From GCA-020352575 sp964600365 (GTDB lineage: Bacteria > Actinomycetota > Acidimicrobiia > Spongiisociales > JAENVV01), in NCBI GenBank assembly GCA_964600365.1, contig CAZRJG010000060.1:1-13533 (forward strand): 13,533 bases of DNA, given 5' to 3'. Each line of letters starts with the position of its first letter. Positions within the stretch are counted from its first letter, which is position 1. The notes beneath the pieces are model-generated. The model saw only the letters and a program-made list of their open reading frames with translations, was not told the DNA's origin and ran no database searches. Positions 1 to 5,795 of this stretch are shown piece after piece. Made by a program: the position numbers and the translations under genes.

Positions 1-15
1 ATATCAAGTTCACGA

Positions 16-234
16 GCAGATCCCCCCATCGGGGTCAGCGAGCGAAGCGAGCCCAGAGGAGGCGCACTCGGAGCGAAGCGACGACCAGCCGGAGGCTGGC
101 CGTGCGGATGCACGGGTGGGGCGAGCACGATGGGACCCACGGCCCGAAAAGGGGCGTGGGAGGGGGGAGGAACATCTGTCACCCCCACCCGTTCGCTTCG
201 CTCACGGGTCCCGTCCTCCCTTGAAGGGGGGACC
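16..234. repeat. Composite intergenic repeat, copy A
   Basis: This gene-free stretch shares an ordered set of blocks with the spacer at 4193-4315. GCAGATCCCCCCA (16-28) matches 4193-4205 exactly. CGTGGGAGGGGGG (155-167) matches 4237-4249 exactly. ATCTGTCACCCCC (174-186) occurs as its reverse complement at 4245-4257. Both regions then have GTTCGCT and finish with GGGGGGACC (226-234; 4307-4315). Copy A also has two GAGCGAAGCGA boxes (40-50, 71-81) and one inverted copy (193-203). About 95 nt in the middle is missing from the other copy. The arrangement looks like a dispersed, hairpin-rich intergenic repeat. Its function is unknown, and no protein-like signal is seen in 1-308. Confidence 0.6.
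85..114. other. Two back-to-back small hairpins
   Basis: CCAGCC-GGA-GGCTGG (85-99) is a perfect 6-bp stem with a 3-nt loop. It is followed almost at once by CGTGC-GGAT-GCACG (101-114), a perfect 5-bp stem with a 4-nt loop. Neither is followed by a T run, so a Rho-independent terminator is not supported. They lie in the part of copy A that is absent from the second repeat copy. They may be part of a repeat element or the end of an upstream transcript. Confidence 0.5.
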
Positions 235-294
235 CGCGGCCCGGCCGACGCTCCCCTTTCGTCCGCAACGCTGGCGCCGCGCGCGGCTCTTCCG

Positions 295-300
295 TACGCT
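295..300 (+). promoter_or_regulatory. Predicted -10 hexamer, leaderless start
   Basis: TACGCT lies 8 nt before the ATG at 309 and fits the actinobacterial TANNNT -10 consensus. That spacing would put transcription initiation at or within two bases of the start codon. No Shine-Dalgarno sequence or clear -35 box is seen. The same hexamer precedes the ATG at 4368 by 6 nt, which supports it being real. Confidence 0.5.
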
Positions 301-308
301 GCCCAGCC

Positions 309-1709
309 ATGGGAACGGTTACACAGGCGTTCGGCGCGGGCCGACGAGAGAGCCACGACTCGTCGGGGTTCTACAGCAGGTTCACCGCACCGATCATTTC
401 GGCGGACGCGACCGTCGTCCCACATGCCCAACGAGACCGCATCTTCCTCGGTGACGCCGCCGCGATGACCGAGGCACAGGTGGCTGAGAACTCCGTTGCC
501 CTCGTCGTCACGTCGCCGCCGTACTTCGTGGGCAAGGACTACGAGGCCGACATGGGCCAGGGACATGTCCCTGCGACGTACCTCGAGTACCTCGACGGCC
601 TGCGCGACGTCTTCGCGGCGTGTGCGAGGGCGTTGGAACCCGGGGGTCGCATGGCGATCAACGTCGCCAACCTCGGGCGCAAGCCGTACCGGAGCCTCGC
701 GGCCGACATCATCTCGATCCTCCAGGATGATCTCGGCCTGTTGCTTCGTGGCGAGATCATCTGGCAGAAGGCACGCGGTGCGGGTGGGTCCTGCGCCTGG
801 GGTTCGTTCCAGAGCCCCGCCAACCCGGTGCTGCGCGACCTCACCGAGCGCGTGATCATCGCCTCGAAGGGTCGCTTCGACCGTGCGCTCACCCGCAAGC
901 AGCGGGCGAAGCAGGGCCTCCCCTCGGAGGTGAGCGTCTCGGTTGACGACTTCCTCGACGCAACGACAGATGTGTGGGAGATCCCCTCGGAGTCGGCCAA
1001 GCGGGTCGGCCATCCGGCGCCGTTCCCCGTCGAACTCCCGCAGCGCCTCATCCACCTCTACACCTACGCAGAGGACCTCGTCCTCGACCCGTTCATGGGC
1101 TCGGGGACGACCGGGGTGGCCGCCGTGCGGACGAATAGGTACTTCGTGGGATACGACATCGACGAGGCGTACATCAAGAAGGCGGTGCGCCGCATCGACA
1201 AGGAGAAGCTGCGGCTCTCCGACCGCGACCAGATGCGCCTCCCCGGTGTGAGCCTCCCCGCCCTCGGCATCGAGGACACCGACTCCGACCCGTTCGAGGC
1301 AGCCCTCCGCGCGGGTCTGAAGGCCTCCGAGGTCGCCCGGGCCATGCTCGAGGAGGCGGGATTCCTCATCACAGGGGAGAGGAAGAAGCTCCTTCCCGGG
1401 GTCGAGGTGACCTTCGAGGCAGAGGACCGCAACGGCTCCCCGTGGTACTTCGAGGTCGCAGGCGGGTTCACCACCCAGCGGTCGGGCCTCAGCCGCACCG
1501 ACGCCTTCTGGCGTGCACTCGGGAAGGCGGCCGCCATCAGGTCGGTCACGCAGGCACCGCTCATCTTCCTCGGCCCCGACCTCCCGCCCCTCACCGGTCC
1601 GCTCGGCACGACCCTCGACGCGGTGCGCGGCACCGTCATCACCGATGCACTCGGCCTCCTCGACCCGGAGACGCGCACACGGCTGGAGGGCTACGCGATC
1701 GGGCGCTGA
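309..1709 (+). CDS. Beta-class DNA methyltransferase with C-terminal nuclease-like extension
   Basis: Predicted AdoMet-dependent DNA amino-methyltransferase of 466 aa. Catalytic motif IV, TSPPY (residues 68-72), comes before AdoMet-binding motif I, DPFMGSGTT (260-268), which is the beta-class order. The WEI (223-225) and HPAPFP (235-240) signatures of these enzymes lie between them. TSPPY favours N4-cytosine over N6-adenine as the target, but this is not decisive. Residues from about 320 to 466 lie beyond the methyltransferase fold. A helix near 340-351, strands around 365-384 with FEVAG, a helix near 395-411 and strand PLIFLG (417-422) resemble a PD-(D/E)XK fold without its usual D and K. 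The start at 309 is supported by a TACGCT hexamer 8 nt upstream. No separate restriction enzyme gene is adjacent, so it may be an orphan methyltransferase. Confidence 0.88.
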   Translation: MGTVTQAFGAGRRESHDSSGFYSRFTAPIISADATVVPHAQRDRIFLGDAAAMTEAQVAENSVALVVTSPPYFVGKDYEADMGQGHVPATYLEYLDGLRDVFAACARALEPGGRMAINVANLGRKPYRSLAADIISILQDDLGLLLRGEIIWQKARGAGGSCAWGSFQSPANPVLRDLTERVIIASKGRFDRALTRKQRAKQGLPSEVSVSVDDFLDATTDVWEIPSESAKRVGHPAPFPVELPQRLIHLYTYAEDLVLDPFMGSGTTGVAAVRTNRYFVGYDIDEAYIKKAVRRIDKEKLRLSDRDQMRLPGVSLPALGIEDTDSDPFEAALRAGLKASEVARAMLEEAGFLITGERKKLLPGVEVTFEAEDRNGSPWYFEVAGGFTTQRSGLSRTDAFWRALGKAAAIRSVTQAPLIFLGPDLPPLTGPLGTTLDAVRGTVITDALGLLDPETRTRLEGYAIGR

Positions 1710-1753
1710 CCGTCGACGGGAATGCGGTGGATGGTGTGTCCGTTGTCGTCGAC

Positions 1754-2470
1754 ATGACAACCCTTCTCCCCCTCCCCGACACGTTCCCCGCAACGCGGCG
1801 GTCGCTCCATCTCCTCCACTTCTATGCCCTGTCGTACGCGCGACAGCAGTCCGACGGCGAGGTCTGGCTCCTGCCGGCGCCGGGCGGCATCGTGACTCCT
1901 CGGTTCGGTGGCAGGGTCCTGCGGGTGCACGGCACCGACCTCGTCGAGGAGGTGGGAGGCGAGGAGACGGCGAGGGAGCCGATCACCACCTTGCGTGATG
2001 CGCTGTCGTTTGCTGGAGTGGCGTTCGACCGTCCGCGGGGCGAGCGAAACGACATCGAAGTCCCCGATGACCTCGACGAGGTGCTCGCCCCCGATGCCCA
2101 CGCTGTCGAGGCGCTCGCGGCGTGGTACCTCCTCGGCGAGCGAGTCCTCGGCGCGCTCCTGGACGAGGCCGAGGATGCCGGGGACACCCAGATCCGGCTC
2201 TGGGGAGAACACTTCGACGTGGCGATCGAGCTGGGGAGTGAAGCCCGCAAGCGCAGGGCTTCGGTGGGGTTCGCGCCCGGCGACGAGCACATCGATGAGC
2301 CCTACGCCTACGTCGCGCCCTGGTGGAAGGAGGAGACCGCCGACCTCCTGCCTCCGACCGAGTCGTTCGGGGGTGTCGCGATTCGGTATTCGGAGCTCGC
2401 CGAGGTGGACGATCCCGAGCGCGCCGCCTTCGGTTTCCTCCGCGACGCGCTCTCGAAGCTGACCGGTTGA
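1754..2470 (+). CDS. Conserved hypothetical protein
   Basis: Predicted soluble protein of 238 aa with no signal peptide or membrane segment and many acidic residues. I cannot assign a function. The C-terminal half has LWGEHFDVAIEL (149-160), and then PGD (175-177) and EPYAYVAPWW (182-191). From memory this resembles a LWPEHFD...SPGD...EPYxYVxPW pattern found in actinobacterial proteins of unknown function, possibly DUF5996-like; a profile search is needed to confirm. The gene starts 44 nt after the methyltransferase stop on the same strand, so the two may be cotranscribed. No Shine-Dalgarno or -10 motif is evident. ATG 1754 was chosen because recognisable sequence begins there; GTG 1728 is an in-frame alternative. 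The gene ends four bases from a convergent gene. Confidence 0.75.
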   Translation: MTTLLPLPDTFPATRRSLHLLHFYALSYARQQSDGEVWLLPAPGGIVTPRFGGRVLRVHGTDLVEEVGGEETAREPITTLRDALSFAGVAFDRPRGERNDIEVPDDLDEVLAPDAHAVEALAAWYLLGERVLGALLDEAEDAGDTQIRLWGEHFDVAIELGSEARKRRASVGFAPGDEHIDEPYAYVAPWWKEETADLLPPTESFGGVAIRYSELAEVDDPERAAFGFLRDALSKLTG

Positions 2471-2474
2471 GCTG

Positions 2475-2882
2475 TCAGAGGGCCGTCGCCACAGCGAAGA
2501 TCGCCACGCTGAGGAGCAGGATGGCTCCCTGAACCATGCCCCGGACACGGGGCGACGAGGCGCCGGCTGTCATCTGGTGGAAGAGTGCGAGGCCGGCAGC
2601 GAGCCCGACCAGCAGGAGTTTCACGAAGAGCGCCCGGCCGAAGGGGGAGTTGGGAGTGGTGGCCTCCCGCCCGTAGGCGAGCACTTGGATGATCCCAGTG
2701 AGGAGCGCCACGGCCATCGCAGTCCACGACACCCGTCCGAAGGCCTTGGCCACTGCCCTGAGATGGGGTCGATCGGCTCCGGCCCGGCGGAGCCCCATCA
2801 CGACGAACGCGAGGACGACGAGTCCGCCGGTCCACACCGCTGCGCCCACGAGGTGGGCGAACCGCACCCAGTCGATGGTCAT
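2475..2882 (-). CDS. CopD-like four-helix membrane protein
   Basis: Small integral membrane protein of 135 aa with about four hydrophobic helices, near residues 5-29, 52-72, 84-102 and 117-134. The first helix has RFAHLVGAAVWTGG, with His10 and Trp17. That resembles the opening helix of CopD-domain proteins, which are linked to copper uptake or resistance, though many members are uncharacterised. No CopC-like partner is present and the metal role is unproven. The ATG overlaps the stop of the upstream NfeD-like gene as ATGA (2879-2882). There is no Shine-Dalgarno sequence, so translation is probably coupled. Family resemblance is moderate; it could be a general haem- or metal-related membrane protein. 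Confidence 0.75.
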   Translation of the reverse strand: MTIDWVRFAHLVGAAVWTGGLVVLAFVVMGLRRAGADRPHLRAVAKAFGRVSWTAMAVALLTGIIQVLAYGREATTPNSPFGRALFVKLLLVGLAAGLALFHQMTAGASSPRVRGMVQGAILLLSVAIFAVATAL

Positions 2883-4141
2883 TGGGGAGATTCGACCTGT
2901 TCGACCTCGAGCCAAAGGCCGCGCACCGCGGTGACGGTGAGTGGATCGCCGCGTCCGATCTCCGCCGCACGATGCGTCGATGCCTGCCATTTGGCGCCAC
3001 CGAGGTCGATCGTGCCGGCACCATCGGAGAACTCCCCGACGGCGACCCCGGAGCGGCCGACGAGGTGGTCGCGACCAAATGTCCCGGTCGAGAACCTGCT
3101 GCGCGCCACCACTGGCATGGCGACGGCATAGAACGCCGCGACGGAGACCACCGTGAGGATGGTGCCGGTCCACGATGCCCCCAGCGTCGGCCCCCCATCC
3201 ACGAGCAGCTGGCCGGCGGCGACGAGCAGGAGTGACCCGAGCACGCTCGCCGCCCTGAAGCGCCCGGCCTGGTAGTCGGCGGTGAGGAGGAGCAACCCAC
3301 CGAGGAGCAGGAGCACCCCCCAGGGGGAGACAGGGAGCTGGGCGATGCCGTACGCCCCGACGAGGATCGGGAGGAGCGCCGTGCCCGCTGCGACACCGGG
3401 TCCAATGGCGTAGAACTCGAACGCAGCAACGGTGAGCCCGGCGGCGAGGAAGAAGAACAGGGCGTCGGGGTTGAGGGCGGAGTTGAGCGTGCGGATCCAC
3501 AGGTTGGGTTCGACGAACCGCACCTGGACCGTCTGCTGCAGGCGGGTCTCGCCATCGTCGTCGGTGACCTCCTCGGCGGTCTCGAAGGTCACCTCGCCGA
3601 CGGCGGTGTCGATGGTCTGGCCGTCGAGCCACACGATGAGCTGGCCGAGTGAAGCGTCGACCCTGTCGAGGGACGGGAACCCCTCCTCGACGAGTTCGGC
3701 GGGCCCGTTCCAGGGACACGGGAGGTCGGCGGGGGTCTTGTCCCCACCGATCTCGACCACGCTGATCCATCCGATCTCTGATCCCGGCGCCGCGGCGGAG
3801 ACGTCGGCGAGACAGGTGAGGTCCGCGGCCTTTCCGAAGGCACGCGCCGGGGCGTCACCCACCCAGGCGATCAGCGGGATCCTGCGGTCCGAGATGGCAG
3901 CGAGCAGGGGATCGACTGCGGCCTCCACCGCCCCCGGGGAGTCAATCTTCAGGATCGCTGCCTGGGCGCCGTCGTCGGCGGCCCGCTCCAGGGCATCGGC
4001 GAGGTAGCCGACCTTCGCCTCGTCGATCACACCCTCGAGTTCGATGACGTCGATACGGCCCTCCGATTGGCCCATTGCGGGGAGGGCGAGGGATCCGAGG
4101 AAGAAGGCCACGAGGGCGAGGAGTGGGAGGCGGCGTCGCAC
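2879..4141 (-). CDS. NfeD-like membrane protein with degenerate ClpP-type protease domain
   Basis: Predicted 420 aa membrane protein of the long NfeD type. In order it has a signal peptide (about 1-24, ending near PAMG), a ClpP-like domain (about 28-180), several hydrophobic helices (about 225-345) and a C-terminal NfeD OB-type domain (about 360-415). Active long-form NfeD proteins act on stomatin-like membrane partners and carry TPGG, a catalytic Ser in a SAGAY-type segment and a downstream Lys. Here the first motif reads SPGA (68-71) and the Ser segment reads ARAFGKAADLT (99-109), with Gly103 where Ser is expected. The domain is therefore probably a pseudoprotease. Cys110 and Cys142 could form an extracytoplasmic disulfide. 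GTG 4141 is supported by TACCCT 7 nt upstream. No stomatin/SPFH gene is adjacent; the coupled partner is CopD-like. Confidence 0.82.
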   Translation of the reverse strand: MRRRLPLLALVAFFLGSLALPAMGQSEGRIDVIELEGVIDEAKVGYLADALERAADDGAQAAILKIDSPGAVEAAVDPLLAAISDRRIPLIAWVGDAPARAFGKAADLTCLADVSAAAPGSEIGWISVVEIGGDKTPADLPCPWNGPAELVEEGFPSLDRVDASLGQLIVWLDGQTIDTAVGEVTFETAEEVTDDDGETRLQQTVQVRFVEPNLWIRTLNSALNPDALFFFLAAGLTVAAFEFYAIGPGVAAGTALLPILVGAYGIAQLPVSPWGVLLLLGGLLLLTADYQAGRFRAASVLGSLLLVAAGQLLVDGGPTLGASWTGTILTVVSVAAFYAVAMPVVARSRFSTGTFGRDHLVGRSGVAVGEFSDGAGTIDLGGAKWQASTHRAAEIGRGDPLTVTAVRGLWLEVEQVESPQ

Positions 4142-4148
4142 GGCGGAA

Positions 4149-4154
4149 AGGGTA
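4149..4154 (-). promoter_or_regulatory. Predicted -10 hexamer, leaderless start of the nfeD-like gene
   Basis: Read on the minus strand, TACCCT ends 7 nt before the GTG at 4141. It matches the TANNCT pattern seen before three other leading genes in the window. It decides the start: the longer reading frame upstream has no comparable signal and would run through the promoter and repeat. Confidence 0.55.
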
Positions 4155-4179
4155 GGACTCCTGGCCCCGAAGCCCACAG

Positions 4180-4191
4180 TCGGGATCCCGA
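4180..4191. other. Perfect 12-bp palindrome
   Basis: TCGGGATCCCGA is self-complementary over all 12 bases. It lies about 26 nt upstream of the minus-strand -10 hexamer and next to the large hairpin at 4196-4216. Its TCCCGA half can also pair with TCGGGA at 4215-4220 to extend that hairpin. It could be an operator or simply part of the repeat; nothing in the sequence decides between these. Confidence 0.4.
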
Positions 4192-4192
4192 A

Positions 4193-4315
4193 GCAGATCC
4201 CCCCACAGGGGGGATCGGGACCACCGCCCGAAGCGACGTGGGAGGGGGGTGACAGATCTTCTTCCCGCTCCCGGTTCGCTGCCCTCTCAGGTTGCGCCCC
4301 CGGGAGGGGGGGACC
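4193..4315. repeat. Composite intergenic repeat, copy B
   Basis: This is the second copy of the block series described for 16-234, in the same order: GCAGATCCCCCCA (4193-4205), CGTGGGAGGGGGG (4237-4249), GGGGGTGACAGAT (4245-4257), GTTCGCT (4274-4280) and GGGGGGACC (4307-4315). It fills most of the 226-bp spacer between the divergent nfeD-like and glcD genes. As with copy A, a plus-strand TACGCT hexamer and gene start follow it. No coding signal is seen in the spacer. Confidence 0.6.
4196..4216. other. Strong perfect hairpin
   Basis: GATCCCCCC-ACA-GGGGGGATC is a perfect 9-bp stem with a 3-nt loop. An imperfect version, GATCCCCCCATCGGGGTC, occurs at 19-36 in copy A. It sits between divergent promoters and has no T run, so it is more likely a repeat-associated structure or DNA-level signal than a terminator. 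Confidence 0.6.
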
Positions 4316-4355
4316 TGCCTTCATCCACCGTCCCCACGCCCGGGTGTACCCCACG

Positions 4356-4361
4356 TACGCT
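4356..4361 (+). promoter_or_regulatory. Predicted -10 hexamer, leaderless start of glcD
   Basis: TACGCT lies 6 nt before the ATG at 4368, the spacing expected if transcription begins at the start codon. It is identical to the hexamer at 295-300. No Shine-Dalgarno sequence lies between it and the ATG. Confidence 0.55.
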
Positions 4362-4367
4362 TCGCCC

Positions 4368-5795
4368 ATGCCGATCACCCCCGACACAGTCGATCGCCTC
4401 CGGTCGGCGGTGGGCGGGGACTTCGTCCTCGACGAGCCCATCCAACGGCACCTCTACACCAAGGATGCCGGCCTGCGCCGCAGCCCCGTCTCGCTCGTGG
4501 TGCTCCCTTCCTCCACCACCGAGGTGGCAGCGGTGATGCGCATCGCTGCCGACGACGGCGTGGACGTGGTCCCCCGAGGAGGCGGCTCGGGCCTCACCGG
4601 TGGTGCCGTGCCAACCGGTGATGCGCTCGTCATCGCTGTGACCCGGATGAACGCGGTCCACGAGGTAGATGTCGCCAACCGGACCGCGTGGGTGGGACCC
4701 GGGGTGATCAACCTCGACCTCTCGCAGCACACCGAGTCGGTCGGCCTCCACTTCGCGCCCGATCCCTCCAGCCAATCGGTGTGCACCGTGGGCGGGAACG
4801 TCGCCAACAACGCCGGCGGTCCCCATTGCCTTGCCGAGGGTTCGACGCACGCCCACATCCTCGGCCTCGAGCTCGTGCTCCCCGACGGCGAGGTGTGCGT
4901 GCTCGGGGGCCAGGCGCCGGACCTCCCCGGCCTCGACCTGCGGGGGGTGGTCGTCGGTTCGGAGGGGACGCTCGGCGTGGTCACCAAGGTGCTCGTGCGG
5001 CTCACCCCGAACGCCCCCGACGTCCGCACGTTGCTCATCTCGTTCGATCGGATGGCCGACGCCATGGCCACGGTCTCGGGGATCATCGCCGAGGGGATCG
5101 TCCCGGCCGCCCTCGAGATGATGGATCGCGCCACGCTCCGGGTGGTGGAGGGCTTTCTCCATGCCGGCCTCCCCCAGGTCGAGGGCGCCCTCCTTGCCGA
5201 GGTGACCGGCACCACCGATGCAGTGGAGGCAGAAGCAGCGCTGATACGTAGGGTCGCGGAATCGCGGGGTGCGACGGAGGTTCGGTTTGCCGCGGGCGAC
5301 GAGGAGCGGGCGACCCTCTGGCTCGGGCGGAAGGCGGCATTCGGGGCGGTGGCACAGCTGGCCCCCGACTTCTACCTCCATGACACGGTTGTGCCCCGTA
5401 CCCGCCTCGTCGAGGTGATGGAGCGCGTCACGGAGATCGGTGAGCGCCACGGCATCACGCTCATGAACGTGTTCCATGCCGGCGACGGCAACCTCCACCC
5501 GATCATGGGGTTCGACCTCTCCGAGCCGGGCATGGAGGCCCGCGTGCACGAGGCGGGCCGGGAGATCGTCGAGGCGTGCCTCGATGCCGGGGGAGCGCTC
5601 ACGGGAGAGCACGGGATCGGGACCGAGAAGCGTGGCTTCATGACCCGGGTGTTCGCCGAGGCCGACCTCGACGCCCAGGCACGGATCAGGGAGGCGTTCG
5701 ATCCCGACGGCCGGATGAACCCCGACAAGGTGCTCCCTGAGGGATCCCGCTGCGCAGACCTCGGTCGCCCCCTCCCGGAGGGTGCATGGGTGTGA
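4368..5795 (+). CDS. glcD: Glycolate oxidase, FAD-binding subunit GlcD
   Basis: FAD-linked subunit (475 aa) that oxidises glycolate to glyoxylate within the GlcDEF complex. The VAO/PCMH FAD-binding fold shows PRGGGSGLTGGA (69-80), DPSSQSVCTVGGN (132-144) followed by NNAGG, and GSEGTLGVVT (197-206). The C-terminal oxidase domain shows FHAGDGNLHP (369-378), GEHGIG (413-418) and NPDKVLP (451-457). The length matches known GlcD proteins. D-lactate dehydrogenases share this fold, but the adjacent glcE and glcF favour glycolate. ATG 4368 is chosen because family sequence begins there and TACGCT lies 6 nt upstream; the frame stays open further 5' but only through the intergenic repeat. It heads a three-gene operon and overlaps glcE by 10 nt. 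Confidence 0.93.
   Translation: MPITPDTVDRLRSAVGGDFVLDEPIQRHLYTKDAGLRRSPVSLVVLPSSTTEVAAVMRIAADDGVDVVPRGGGSGLTGGAVPTGDALVIAVTRMNAVHEVDVANRTAWVGPGVINLDLSQHTESVGLHFAPDPSSQSVCTVGGNVANNAGGPHCLAEGSTHAHILGLELVLPDGEVCVLGGQAPDLPGLDLRGVVVGSEGTLGVVTKVLVRLTPNAPDVRTLLISFDRMADAMATVSGIIAEGIVPAALEMMDRATLRVVEGFLHAGLPQVEGALLAEVTGTTDAVEAEAALIRRVAESRGATEVRFAAGDEERATLWLGRKAAFGAVAQLAPDFYLHDTVVPRTRLVEVMERVTEIGERHGITLMNVFHAGDGNLHPIMGFDLSEPGMEARVHEAGREIVEACLDAGGALTGEHGIGTEKRGFMTRVFAEADLDAQARIREAFDPDGRMNPDKVLPEGSRCADLGRPLPEGAWV
5777..5782 (+). promoter_or_regulatory. Ribosome binding site for glcE
   Basis: GGAGGG lies inside the end of glcD. It is only 3 nt from ATG 5786 but 9 nt from the in-frame GTG 5792. The usual spacing favours GTG 5792, which would also make a GTGA overlap with the glcD stop. 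The choice changes the protein by two residues. Confidence 0.5.

Noticed and set aside
85..114. Rho-independent terminator for an upstream gene
   Set aside because: The hairpins are good but no T tract follows either one, and no upstream gene is visible.
40..203. CRISPR-like spacing of GAGCGAAGCGA boxes
   Set aside because: Only three copies, one inverted, with irregular spacing and no cas genes; better explained as part of a composite intergenic repeat.
116..468. Two overlapping short frames of 112 codons before the methyltransferase
   Set aside because: They run through the structured repeat, are arginine- and proline-rich, and have no promoter, ribosome site or domain-like pattern.
309..2470. 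Restriction-modification or defence island
   Set aside because: Only one methyltransferase is present; the neighbours are housekeeping or uncharacterised genes with no nuclease, integrase or other defence hallmark, and no compositional shift was evident.
4142..4441. N-terminal extension of the nfeD-like protein up to position 4441
   Set aside because: The extension would be translated through the repeat and hairpin, precedes the signal peptide, and lies upstream of the predicted -10 hexamer at 4149-4154.
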